Positions 19,685 through 29,914 of a stretch of DNA of 64,000 bases are shown piece by piece (the stretch's first letter is position 1; each line of letters begins with the position of its first letter). Below the pieces are notes generated by a model. The model did no database searches and was not told the origin of the DNA. It worked only from the letters and a program-made list of their open reading frames with translations. The translations under genes and the position numbers were made by a program. The stretch is from Erpobdella octoculata (lineage: Eukaryota; Annelida; Clitellata; Hirudinida; Erpobdellidae): NCBI GenBank assembly GCA_963978895.1, contig OZ022242.1, forward strand, positions 4,963,359 to 5,027,358, read 5' to 3'.

Positions 19685-20230
19685 TCATCCCAAATGATGA
19701 TGCAACAATGTTAAAGTGTCACTCAACACCTTGGTTAACTCTGCCAACCCTTTTATTTCTTTCATTTCTTTTCCCAGATTATCAATTGAGTTAATCCGTT
19801 GTTTTTCAATTGTTAAATACGCCTCCGTTTGTTGGCGCTGGACCTCAAGATATTGCTCTTTCAAAGACGTTGCAGATCGTCGTTTCCTTTTGGCAGGCGG
19901 AGATATAATTTCGGGCGAGTTAAAAGGTGATGATGGCGAATGCAGATTCTTTTTAGCCGGAGGAGAGAGGAATTCGGGTGAGCTAATAGGTGACAGATGT
20001 TGATTTGTTTGGACTGAAAAGGTCATTCATAATATCATAAAATTCCCAATTAGTTTAGTTCTGTCTTTGCATTTTCTATATGTTTTCATTAAGTTTCTAA
20101 ATTTATCCCATCTACATCGTACCCTGCCGATCTCATGCATCTGCTTATACTGTCCCATTGCTTAGTAAGCTTTCCTTTCGGACGATCAAAATTCTCGTCC
20201 CGCTCCTTCCGGCACTCAGAATAATATTGA
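19685..20230 (-). pseudogene. Harbinger-type Myb-like protein, copy 2
   Basis: Second copy of the protein at 16575-17300. It has HLSPISSPEFLSPPAKKNLH, PPAKRKRRSATSLKEQYLEV, and IEKQRINSIDNLGKEMKEIK with one codon deleted. The part encoding the third Myb helix (about 20035-20110) is shortened and frameshifted (TNWEFY...SGG region lost). The single rather than double block shows the tandem duplication in copy 1 is specific to that copy. Confidence 0.6.
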
Positions 20231-20309
20231 ATATTTATTGAAGATTGACAGTCGGCTTAGGATTCTAATCAATTAGGACTACTACAGTGATTATACTAAT
20301 AAGTTAAAA

Positions 20310-20720
20310 TGAATGTTATTGATTATTACACCGGTTTTGCATCTCTTAATAAGCACAACAAAACTCACAGGCATACTGGCAACATCTGAAGTGTGAAGCA
20401 ACTGAAAGTTTTTTAATTAATTAAAAAATCAAAAGTTCACCAAAATAAAAACCATCGGAGAACAAGATTAAAACTGAATAATTTTGCGTGGTTAATTCTA
20501 TACAACAAAACTCACAGGCACAACTTCTGAGCAAGAGACTGGAGAAGAAACATGCATCTGAAAGTTTATTAAAATAAATTATTGATTATTGGACCGATCT
20601 TGCATCTCTTAATTAGCACAACCAAACTCACATGCATACAGGCAACTGTGGCAACTTCTGAAATGTGAAGTACCTGAAGGTTTTTAATTATTTAAAAAAT
20701 CAGGAGTTGTCAGGAAAGTT
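20310..20720. repeat. Diverged tandem repeat of about 260 bp
   Basis: Two or three imperfect copies of a unit beginning ttattgattattacaccggt, containing tgcatctcttaataagcac and ending ttttaattaattaaaaaatca. Starts are near 20318 and 20576, with a partial copy between them (20500-20570). Roughly 80-85% similar by eye. Noncoding. Confidence 0.65.
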
Positions 20721-20746
20721 AGTAGGTTAGTAGGACACATAAACAT

Positions 20747-20941
20747 CTACTTGTATTTGTAATTGGCCATCATATTTCGCCACTTATCATGGCACTCACT
20801 ACCAGTAACACTATACTTGTACAAGCTCATCTGGGTTGCAATTTCTGCCAATAGCTTGTTTTTCTGCAGGTTCTTTTTTAGCCCGCATCCATAAGTTATC
20901 CACGTTCTGGGTATGAACTTCTGTGCTTTTGTGTGTGCCAT
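20747..20941 (-). pseudogene. Merlin-Myb chimeric fragment, copy 3
   Basis: Repeats the junction described at 17815-18010. The minus strand has VHTQNV-type Merlin residues (about 20930-20890), then in another frame KNKLLAEIATQMSLYKYSVT, GSECHDKWRNMM. It ends at 20747 where the match to copy 1 stops. Confidence 0.5.
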
Positions 20942-21335
20942 ACTACACTCATCCTAAATGATGATGCAACAATTTTAAAGTACTTTGGCCTGTACAGTTC
21001 CTTAGAAATTCCACACATAGGAGATTCATTGTGAGCCAAATTTAAGGTTAATTTAAATGTTGAGTGTGCAGTTTGTGCTTCTTCAAGTGACTGTAATTTC
21101 AGAAGCATTCATATGTGAAAGCACTAGGCATTTAATGGATGAACAGTATAGACTCTTCCAATAACATCACTTGACTATACACCAGTGTGTCCTTCAACCG
21201 ACTTGCCTTGTTTGCGTTTTATCCAAGTTTTTTGCGAGACATTCCATATGTAGCATTTTGGCACTTAAGCATAGATTAATGTTTGAGCAAACATGTCTTG
21301 CAGGCAAAGATAAAAAAAAGAAGTGAGAGTTGATT

Positions 21336-21610
21336 TTAGTGGTGACAGATGAACACTGAGATGCAGAACTGCATTACAACTCGATATGTGCTATTCAGAT
21401 TGGTCCTCTCAGATTTCTGTACCAAAATACATTGGAGTAGTTTTTCTTGAACAATTGCTGTAGAGTCATCGTCGTAGTTTGAAATATAGTCTGCTTTAGA
21501 GACTTCTCCATCCTCATCTGGTTCTTCACCAGTCAACATGGCCAGAGCTCAACATACCTCTGCTGTCATGTACTGTGAGAACAGCATTCGCATAAACGCA
21601 TTCATACAGG
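21336..21610 (-). pseudogene. Unrecognised repeated exon (EEPDEDGEV type), copy 2
   Basis: Minus strand reads NAFMRMLFSQYMTAEV, then MLTGEEPDEDGEVSKADYIS and NYDDDSTAIVQEKLLQ. This is the best-preserved of three copies (others at 9654-9866 and 23310-23500). The upstream stop between TAEVC and ALAML shows decay. It probably belongs to the same element as the neighbouring Merlin or Harbinger pieces. Confidence 0.4.
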
Positions 21611-21659
21611 CGTCAAACACTAGAAAAGATTAAGAATTAGCTGACACATGCAAAGTAGG

Positions 21660-22480
21660 ACAATATTTCTAACATTACTATCTGAAGTGTGAGATCTAGC
21701 ATCGTTGGCAACAATCTTCATAAAATGTGCGCAACAAAGCTTTATCAAAGTTAAATCCTTTCGTAAACCCCGTTCACTACCCATTCATAAAAAGTTTTAA
21801 TTTAACTTAAAACATCCATACAATTCCAAGCGTAAATGACTGCGGTAATTCCACAAAGCGTCCACCTATTGATGTAGAATAAATGTATTTCAATAAACCT
21901 TTCCAGTTGGTTTTGCCGTTAAGCACGTGGTGCTTGATGTATCGAAAAGAATTTTTGACGAGGCTGTTGCTTAATCTAAGAATATATATATACAATACAT
22001 GATTTGAAAAAATCACTTTTAAACTTTAATCTCAATGCTGAAGAAGTTAAATTAAACTTCATTTTTTAGCAATTTTTCATTATATGGCTCAAGCAACGAT
22101 GTACTATAGGAGTGTTCAGATCATCATCGATTGCTTCTCCTGAAACAATCCGATAGTAGATTTGCAGAAGCACCTCGGAGCTAGCCCCACAGAGAACTTC
22201 ACAAAGTGCCATTGAATTTCTCTGCCAGGCGTATTTTTTATTGAAGCGGTGGGTGTGACAAATGTGACAACAGTAAGGGTGGACAAGTTTTGATTGGATT
22301 GCGAACAGCCAGCTTATAGATGTAAAACTGAGTTTTTCTGCTTTTGATTATACTTCTAGTAGCGTCAAGATAAATTATGTCCTGACGACGAAGCTTGTGA
22401 AAAAGTCCCAAACTTGATTGCAACCAAACATGACGCATCACCAGGTGGTAAAATGACTTGTAAGTAAGCAAAATTTTCTG
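21660..22480. other. Repeat-derived spacer
   Basis: 21660-21860 matches 23530-23760 (same orientation, shared aacatccatacaattccaag). 21870-22480 has no gene I recognise. Short open frames here lack family features. Confidence 0.4.
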
Positions 22481-22541
22481 TTTTGAGTTGCTTGTTTTTC
22501 ATAATAATTAAACTCTCCATTTCTAGTTCATGCTCTCTTTT

Positions 22542-22978
22542 TTATTTGATGAAGTCGCTGCTTATTTTGCGTAAAACGGTCGTGGGTGGAGCGCTGTCTC
22601 TATTTCCAGATTTCTTAGGTCCTTCAGAGATGTTATTCATATCGTACAGATGTTGTTCTCGTGGAAGCATGTTCATAATTTTTTGTCCCAAATGCATCTT
22701 TGCATCACTGCGAACAAGACATGAATGCTTCTCGCCAATTTCATGACAGATATATTTTCCCAAGTCATTCTCACCTAAATGAATATAAACTACATCCGGA
22801 CGAAACAACAAAGCGTCCTGTAAAAGACAAGTGGCCCAACGAGCATCCAGCAGCAAGCGCAGACCAGCACCTCCACAACCAAACGTGTCGACTTGCACGT
22901 CGAACGGTTCTCCATCATGTAAGCTCGTAGGCGAGTAATATAAGGAGGAAGTAAACTAAGGTCGATTCCACTCTGCAA
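22542..22978 (-). pseudogene. SGNH/GDSL hydrolase-like fragment
   Basis: Minus strand. One frame gives MQSGIDLSLLPPYITRLRAY, and a shifted frame continues QVDTFGCGGAGLRLLLDARW, LLFRPDVVYIHLGENDLGKY, then HEIGEKHSCLVRSDAKMHLG. FRPDVVYIHLGENDL matches the block III style (GxND) of SGNH hydrolases, and FGCGGAGL resembles the block II glycine region. Block I (GDS) is not visible. The frame change between the two parts near 22890 marks it as broken. Esterase domains of this kind occur in ORF1 of CR1-type LINEs and in other invertebrate mobile elements. A host gene fragment is also possible. Confidence 0.5.
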
Positions 22979-23044
22979 TGTTAAAGTTGACTTGGATGTT
23001 TATGATTCATATCCTCCTGTCGTGCTATTCAGACTGGCCCTTGC

Positions 23045-23295
23045 AAATATCTAAACCTAAATACAAGGGAGTAGGAAGAAGAATTACACTTAGTTATATG
23101 TTTAAATTTCCTAATATTGTTTAAGTTGAGAATATTAAAATAATAGATCCTACGGTGAACAGTGCGGGTAGGCAGAGTAGAAGATTGAGATAGTCCTAAT
23201 AAGAAATCCCTAGACTACATTATTCAATATAGAAAGGTTTAGAAAAGGGAATACAAAGGAACAATAAAACAAATCAAATTTAATTTCGCTCACAA
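23045..23295. repeat. Dispersed repeat, copy 2 of 3
   Basis: Matches 8930-9180 and 46322-46570 almost completely (gtaggaagaagaattacact to aaatttaatttcgctcacaa). Here it is followed directly by copy 3 of the EEPDEDGEV exon. Confidence 0.7.
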
Positions 23296-23309
23296 ACCGA
23301 AACGCCATG

Positions 23310-23510
23310 ACACCACATTGGAGTAGTTTTTCTTGAACAATTGCTGTAGAGTCATCGTTGTAGTTTGAAATATAGTCTGCTTTAGAGACTTCTCTGTCCT
23401 CATCTGGTTCTTCACCAGTCAACAAGGCCAGAGCTCAACATACCTCTGCTGTCATGTACTGTGAGAACAGCATTCGCATAAACGCATTCATACAGGCGTC
23501 AAACACTAGA
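23310..23510 (-). pseudogene. Unrecognised repeated exon (EEPDEDGEV type), copy 3
   Basis: Minus strand reads LTGEEPDEDREVSKADYISN, then YNDDSTAIVQEKLLQ, nearly the same as 21336-21610. The flanking 23520-23760 also matches 21650-21860, so about 450 bp are duplicated. Confidence 0.4.
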
Positions 23511-23963
23511 AAAGATTAAGAATTAGCTGACACATGCAAAGTAGGACAATATTTCTAACGTTACTATCTGAAGTGTGTGATATAGCATCGTTGGCAACAA
23601 TCTTCACAAAATGTGCGCCACAAAGCTTTATCAAAGTTAAATCCTTTCGTAAACCCAGTTCACTACCCATTCATAAAAAGTTTTAATATAACTTAAAACA
23701 TCCATACAATTCCAAGCGTAAATGACTGCGGTAATCATCGCAAATTAAAAATCAGTTCACAAAATCTAGCATAAAAAAGTATATAAACTGAATAAACTTA
23801 TCTCCCTTTTGTTCTTAGTTTTTATTGATGAGATCCCTGTCATATCATGACACCCAATAGTAGAATTATTGCAGAGATCTAGCTTCCAGTGCTTTTTGTG
23901 TGCCCTGGAACACTCATCCCAAATGATGATGCAACACTTTTGAAGTACTTTGGCCTGTCCAGT

Positions 23964-24040
23964 TCGCGCCTTTTTTTTCTACGCAAAAGTTGAGGCCTCA
24001 TTAATTATTCATGAAATTAGCAGCACTTGATTGGTTGAAG
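23964..24040 (+). repeat. MULE left terminal inverted repeat
   Basis: Starts tcgcgcctttttttt, then ctacgcaa, ttgaggcctcattaattatt, catgaaatt and cagcacttgattggttga. It pairs with 28377-28454 with about 90% identity by eye, including a one-base indel. Such long TIRs are characteristic of MULEs and serve as transposase-binding and cleavage ends. Confidence 0.88.
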
Positions 24041-24055
24041 TGATCGGCTTGGAAT

Positions 24056-24080
24056 CTAGGGCCTCATGAATAATTACTTT
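24056..24080 (+). promoter_or_regulatory. Subterminal MULE motif, left internal copy
   Basis: tagggcctcatgaataatta repeats the centre of the TIR (ctcattaattattcatga read on the other strand) 60-70 bp further in. With 28321-28347 and the two TIR copies this makes four motif copies, possibly extra transposase sites. Confidence 0.5.
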
Positions 24081-24089
24081 TAAGGACGC

Positions 24090-25152
24090 CATTCTGCCTA
24101 ATTTAAAATGAAGGAATGTAAACAAATAACGGCATGCTGGGCCGAGAACAACTTGAAACTTTAATTATTTAACCTAACCTCTGCCCTTATGTAAGAAAGC
24201 GCAAAAATAGCGAAACTTTGTATTTTTCTACTATAAATTTTTTTATGAGAAGATAATCTTATTATACAATCATCATATTGTTAGAATTTAGGTCAGGTAT
24301 TTTATTTATTATATCAATTAAGTTATTATGATGATGCTTGTAGGTAGTAAGTGAATTGAATAACTATCAAGACTATAACCAATAAACAATTGTGAGTGAA
24401 TTAGAAAAACTTAGATTAGAAGCTAGGAAATTTTTTCTGTTAAATGGTGTAATGCTTGATGCATTTCGTATATAGGAGTGAAGTGAATTGATGCATGTGT
24501 GTTTGAACACATGGGACATCATAAGAGAAACACTTTTTAAAATATATTAGTGTCAGATATCCTTGTATCTTCCTAGTAGATGTAAATTAGTTATTTTGTA
24601 TTTATTTCATTCTCAAACAGAAAAGCCCATTGGTCACTAATACCATTCAAAAAATTGAGTCAAAAAAGTTTATGCAAATGTTATAAAAAAACTTTTATTT
24701 AGTTCTAATTTTAGGCACTTTCAAAACAGATTTTAAAACCTCAAAAGAAAACAGAGCAATATTAATTGAAAAACAGATATGAAAAAATAAATGATATTTA
24801 TTGATAAAGGAAACCATTTGAACTTTATATTATAAAGTATAAAGAAAAAAAAAACAAACATGGCAAAATCTTTCTAACTAATTGAGAACAGTAATGCAAT
24901 GACAATAACATTTACTACAGAGCAGAGCTATAAAACAATATGACAATAACATTTACTACAGAGCAGAGCTATAAAACAAACAGTAGAAAACATCGAAACT
25001 TTTTTTTATGTAAATTTGATAAATTGAGAACAGTAATACAAAAACCATATAAAAAAACCTATTTATAAAAGTGTAAAAAATAAATATACATTACTATAAA
25101 AAAATCTACATTAATATAAACAAAAATCTACATTTGATAAAGACAAAAGACA
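24090..25152. other. MULE 3' noncoding region
   Basis: About 1.06 kb of AT-rich DNA between the left TIR and the transposase stop, with no ORF of interest. It contains a 41-bp perfect tandem duplication (gacaataacatttactacag at 24901 and 24942). Confidence 0.6.
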
Positions 25153-28100
25153 TTATTTAGCCTGATGGCTTTTACCAAGAGCTTCTACATTGGCTACAGC
25201 TAGTTGAAGGTTGTGTTGTGCTCGATGTTTGGGCATCACATTACAATGTGCCCCTAAACGCTTCTTGAAGTAGCCATGTTCCTCTACAAAAGAAGATCGT
25301 GGTGGCCGACCCAAATAACAACGCTTGCGACCACCTACCGCCATTTTCCGTCGTGCCAATGCTGTTGGCTGAACTCCAATGTTTTTTAGACCGACTAGCC
25401 TTGTTTTTCCTGAAAGTGCGGCACCAGTATCTTTCCCAAAACAATGCAATGCAGAAATAATTCTGGAATTACTCATAGCATTACATTGTTTGCTGCATGA
25501 CTCCATTGCTGGTCCAACATTGGCAGGATCAGAGAGGTAGAGGTTTCTCAATTTGATAAAAAGTGCTTCCATTATCTCAACTGTAGATGAATTTGGAAGA
25601 TCTTTTAAATTATCTTCCACATCCATCAATGTATCATCTAACACCGCTGGCTGTTTTGGCCGATGTGCCACAGGCAGCACATCTGATGTAGGTGTAAGTG
25701 ACTCGAACCAACTTGCTGAAACTTTATCGTCACCAGTCGCAACAACATAGAAAATGCGGCGCATATCTGGATCTGTAGTCGGTATAAAATTCCAGCTTGG
25801 AAGGCGAAACACTTTCATAACTGCCGACTGATGTTTGCAGGGTCCACCAGTTTCACCAACAGCACAAGTACAGCAGCCAATCCCCATGTCGACAATGTAT
25901 GTTACACCTTGGCTGTATTCACTGGGAACCTCATACGTGTCTTCCTGTAGTTGGCGTACTAATGAAAGATTAATTGTTGAATCAGATGCCAAAAACCGAG
26001 ATGTTAGATTAGAATCCACTCTGTTGTTGGCAATGTCGATAAGACGACACTGATAATGTGATTCGAGCGAGCCGAGTAATAACAAAATCAACCAATTGTT
26101 CAATATTGAAGGCTTTAGTTCTTTGCAACACTTTCTCTTTTATAACACGCATGGCACTCTCAGAAAAATTGTTGGTGTTATTTCCTTGAGTTAACAGGTG
26201 TGATCTGTAGCTGAGTGCCCATTCAGAGCGTCGGCTGTTCAATGCCTCAAGATGTTTGAGGACCTTCAAATTTTGCTGCACCAGAGAGTTTGAAGTAGCT
26301 TTATTAAAAGCAATATCTAATTCACTTTCTGAGGGTGCATATAGCATGGACTTCATAAAAAAAAACAATTCTTGACGATGTTCTTTTTTTACGCCTGAGT
26401 TGCTGTCCCACAAGAATTGCCAAAATGCCTGCAAAATATGAAAACTACATAGCAACATTGTGGACTCAGAGAACACGTTTTTCAAAGCCTTTCTTTCAGC
26501 AGCAGAGTCATCCGTCATAAAGACTACAGGCCCTTGTTTGCCACGACCTCCAAAACAGTAATCATTTAGAAGAGACAAATACAACTGCAATGCAGAACTG
26601 ATCGTCTCCGATTTTTCATTAGCAACCAGCAAAACACCTAAAGGCAGACCACCTGCTGCAGAATGTGTCAGCAGTAAAAATACTCGAGTGTTTTGCCTGT
26701 CCATGTTGCCTCCTGCATCGACAAAAACAAGCTCTCCACTGTACTTGATCATTTGATGCACTCGCTTCATTAACGGGGTACAAATGGCAATGACCAGGGT
26801 TTCACTGCAATCACTGATAGCAACAAAGTTTTCATCGGTGTTGGACAATGAATCATGTGCAGAACGCATATCAGTGTTGATTTTTTCGACATACTGTTTC
26901 AGTACTGGAAAATTCATTTCGGTCGAGCCATAAGTTTTTTGAAACAGTTTGTAGTATAACCTGAAAAAACAAAATTAGATATAAATTGAATGCATAGATT
27001 AATTAGTTAATAATGCAATACATAGATTATTCTTTATTAATCTCAATCTGATTTTATCATTCTTATAACATTTCAATAAATCCAAACTACATGAATTTGT
27101 TGCAAATATTTATGAAATTTGATATCAAGTTTTTAAGAAGTTAATGTAATTGTAACAAGTTAATATACCTGTAGCACCAAGACTTATCTGGACTGAAACG
27201 TCGATCTCCACTTATTTTATAATACTCTGAATTATACTGAGTGAGAAGATCAAACTGATGTAGATGATACGCCCCAGAAGGTGAATAGCCAGTCTTGAAT
27301 AAATCTTCAAATTTTTGGCATATGGACTCATCTACATCACGATACTTTAATGCAGCTGCAGTACAAACAGTATGATTGTGTTTGCCTTTCATGCTTATGA
27401 AGAGAGGGTACTCAGGCATGTGAGGATCCTTAGATCTAAAATTACACAAACATACCATTACTATTGGAAAATAAAATTTAATTATTGAATGCTTACAGAA
27501 AATGTAAAAATGTCAAACTTTAATAACTTGTCATGGCTGCATGCGCAAACATGCATATGTATTTTAAGTATTTTTAATTAACTAATGACCTTTTATTTCA
27601 GAGTTAAAAAATAATAACCTGCTGGGACGTTTAACCATGTTGCCGGTTGCTCGAAAAAATTCTGTTCGCCTGAGTGTTAGGCTCAGCTGACATGGACAGT
27701 TAGTGTTTTTAATGCCATTATGACGGGTTTGATGTTGGCAGTGATACATTTTCTGCAAAATAAAATCCAAATACTATAATCATTAAATAAAACTATTATA
27801 TTAACTCATCATATTTATTTTATATCAATGACACACAACCAAATCAAAACTATTACACACACACACCTTAAACAATACTTTGTCTTGGCCAGGAAAAGTC
27901 CTCTATACCCGAAAAGTTTCAAAAGACAGATCTTGAAAATCCTTCAGCCACTCTAATACCTGTACTTCAGTTTGGATGCTGGCATGCATCGTTACTTCAA
28001 GCCCACTACCACTTTCAGAGCATGAATCAACCAGGTGTTGCACTCCTGAAGGGAGAATATCCTAAGGAACAATATAATCAAAAAGAAATGCAATTAAAAT

Positions 28101-28268
28101 TAATACTTTTAGATTTTAGATCGCTTCAACCACTACGTAAATTAAAAAATTAAAATAATTTAAATAACGTACTTGCAGCTTTGAAAGCATTTTTTCATTA
28201 ATCTGAGAGCCACAAAAACCACATGGACGAATATTTACTTCGAAATCGCAATCTTTTGACGCCGCCAT
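25153..28268 (-). pseudogene. MULE transposase, five exons, two inactivating changes
   Basis: Exons (minus): 28268-28173, 28061-27867, 27752-27619, 27435-27169 and 26960-25153, all with GT-AG borders and matching phases. Exon 1 starts at ATG and has a Cys pair (RPCGFCGSQ). Exon 3 carries KMYHCQHQTRH, part of an N-terminal zinc finger. Exon 5 has the MULE core: FVDAGGNMDRQNTRVF (first Asp), VVFMTDDSAAERKAL (second Asp), LCSFHILQAFWQFLW (CxxH) and NNFSESAMRVIKE (likely Glu). Then comes a SWIM zinc finger (GCCTCAVGETGGPCKHQ, CxC...CxH). Lesion 1 is an in-frame TAG at 27905-27903 in exon 2. Lesion 2 is a 4-bp tandem duplication (cgag at 26064-26067 and 26068-26071) that shifts the frame between the core and the SWIM part. 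The protein would cut and rejoin element ends; this copy probably cannot, unless an earlier exon 2 donor skips the TAG. Confidence 0.85.
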
Positions 28269-28320
28269 AATACAAGTTCAGATAAAATAAGAAAGATGGA
28301 GGATTTGGTTGGTTTTTCCA

Positions 28321-28347
28321 GGTCTCATGAATAATTAATGAGACCTC
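28321..28347 (-). promoter_or_regulatory. Subterminal MULE motif, right internal copy (palindrome)
   Basis: ggtctcat, gaataatta, atgagacc: 8-bp perfect arms around a 9-bp centre, overlapping the conserved ctcatgaataattaatgag motif of the TIR. It lies about 55 bp upstream of the transposase start, so it could be both a transposase site and part of the promoter. Confidence 0.5.
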
Positions 28348-28376
28348 AAATTTTGGCCTTAAAAACTCCATGTCCG

Positions 28377-28454
28377 CCTCAACTAATCAAGTGCTGTTGA
28401 ATCTCATGAATAATTAATGAGGCCTCAAGTCTTGCGTAGAAAAAAAAGGCGCGA
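28377..28454 (-). repeat. MULE right terminal inverted repeat
   Basis: Reverse complement of the left TIR, with an A/G change in the catga(a/g)att block and a gac-for-aag change after ctacgcaa. The outer end (ggcgcga) matches to the same base as the left end, fixing the element boundary at 28454. Confidence 0.88.
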
Positions 28455-29100
28455 GCCGGCAGTACCGCCGTGGCAATAATCGGTAAAATTGTGCCGGCAT
28501 GAAATGTATTTTGGCGGTCATTTTTGTAATAATTTTTTTTATGATTATTTTGCAGGACCACAGCCGTTTTTTTTATAATAATAATTTTTTATGAATAATT
28601 TGCAGAACCACGGCGGGTTTTTTTTTAATTATTTTCTAATGAATATTTTTTAGGACAACCAAAATCAGCGACTAGGACTAGAATAACTTATGAGAACAGG
28701 CTTCTCAAATAGAGATGTTAAGAAGTTAGAGATAGTGTGGTATGCAAAAAAATAAAGGTGAACCAACTACGCCACTTGCTAGGAAAATAGAAGCTTTAGT
28801 GAGCTTGCGTCGACGCTTCTGGAATAGTATAAGTTTTTTGCGACATTAACTAGCGCCTGCAAATATCTGTTTGCCCTTCCCCGTTACGCTTTCGGGCTTG
28901 AAAAAACTGCTTTGGTGATTTCGTCGGTCATCGTGACGTAACTGTACATCGACCAGGCATTATGGTGTGCTCGTGCTACAGGTTTAGACAATTTTTTTTT
29001 ATTATAGTGTAAATAATTTTAACAAGAATAAAAAAATCACAACTAATTGCATGAGTACACTTTTTATTACTAGTCTGGCACAAAACCAGTTGATATGAAA
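28455..29100. other. Spacer right of the MULE
   Basis: No gene recognised. 28515-28650 holds two or three degenerate copies of a unit of about 60 bp with attttgcaggaccacagccg / atttgcagaaccacggcggg followed by T-rich DNA. Confidence 0.4.
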
Positions 29101-29234
29101 CAAGTAAAGGAGAAAACGAGTTTTTCAAAAGAAACTTTTATTTAAAGTAAACCTGATTCGCAAATCTAAAAGACAAATAGAAAAGCTTGTAACAATAATG
29201 ATAATAATAAAACAAATCAAAACATTTTGTAACT

Positions 29235-29391
29235 GCTACGACAGTGGGTGCAAAAAAAGCCCTGCTAGTAGGTGTTTTATTAATTTTCTGGCAAAAAAAA
29301 TGCACCCACTGCAGGCAGCAGTCACACATAATCGTGTCCCCTACGTTTGCATCTCTTCAGGTGTAATTTGGATGCTCCTTCTTCGTTTTTA
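29235..29391 (-). pseudogene. PHD-finger-like exon
   Basis: Acceptor TTTTTACAG ends at 29392. The frame reads GDTIMCDCCLQWVHFFCQKI, NKTPTS, and after a one-base shift at the T7 run (about 29264-29270) GFFCTHCRSSYKMF then a stop. C-x2-C, W-x-H-x2-C and C-x2-C spacing resembles the second half of a PHD finger, a domain that reads histone H3 tails. The first Cys pair is not identified. The frameshift suggests decay or an error in the homopolymer. Confidence 0.5.
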
Positions 29392-29716
29392 CTGTAAAAA
29401 TTGAATACATTAAAAATTAGTTTTCTGTTGTTTACTTGCAACACAATTTCAAAGTTATTTTAACTTACTCAATTCTAAAACTGTGGTCCACGCATCCACA
29501 GCAAACAGGCCTTCGAACAATGGAAGATGTTGAGACACTTCCGGCTCTGTTATGGCTGTGGAGACATCTATAAGCGGACTCACGCTTTCAACGAGGCATC
29601 CCTCCTTCACCACCCTTCCAGCCTCCTCTTCACCCAGAATCCATGAAAGAAACACTAATTAAGAAAAAAAAAGTTAAAAACAAAAATGATTTCTTTACGC
29701 AAATTTTGAAACTTAC

Positions 29717-29914
29717 GCTTTTTTTTCTCTTTTTCCAGCATAGCTGAAAATTTTCTTGGCAGCTTCTTATAATGGTCCAAGCGGCGGGTTTTTCTGGGCC
29801 TTCCGGGACCATGAGCAACTTTTGGAAGCTCGAGGACTGACAATTTCGATGGCTGGTTCGGTTGTTCAGTGTCAGCATTATCCAAACGCCGCCGCTTGTT
29901 TACCGGCTGATCCA
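29717..29914 (-). pseudogene. AT-hook and nuclear-signal exon
   Basis: A 198-bp exon (66 codons) with a GAGCAG acceptor and GC|GTAAGT donor. It contains VDQPVNKRRRLDNADTEQPN (KRRR, a possible nuclear signal) and VAHGPGRPRKTRRLDHYKKL, where GRPRK is an AT-hook core that binds the minor groove of AT-rich DNA, then a Lys-rich end. Diverged copies are at 46925-47010 and 47470-47540. Confidence 0.65.

Larger units (their letters stand above)
23964..28454 (-). mobile_element. MULE (Mutator-like) DNA transposon, nearly intact
   Basis: An element of about 4.49 kb with terminal inverted repeats of roughly 80 bp (23964-24040 and about 28377-28454) enclosing one multi-exon transposase gene on the minus strand. 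Ends begin tcgcgcctttttttt. The left flank is a local dispersed repeat (tttggcctgtccagttc) that should continue cttagaaat. The right flank (gccggcagtaccgccgtg) is unrelated, so no target-site duplication is visible and the right border has been rearranged or the insertion followed a nested event. Only two lesions are seen in the gene. Confidence 0.85.

Noticed and set aside
22483..22746. Plus-strand frame of 87 codons with a hydrophobic start resembling a signal peptide
   Set aside because: It is antisense to the SGNH-like fragment, which has recognisable conserved residues.
23955..28465. 8-11-bp target-site duplication around the MULE
   Set aside because: gtccagtt on the left has no match in gccggcagt on the right. 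The flanks do not agree, so I do not claim one.
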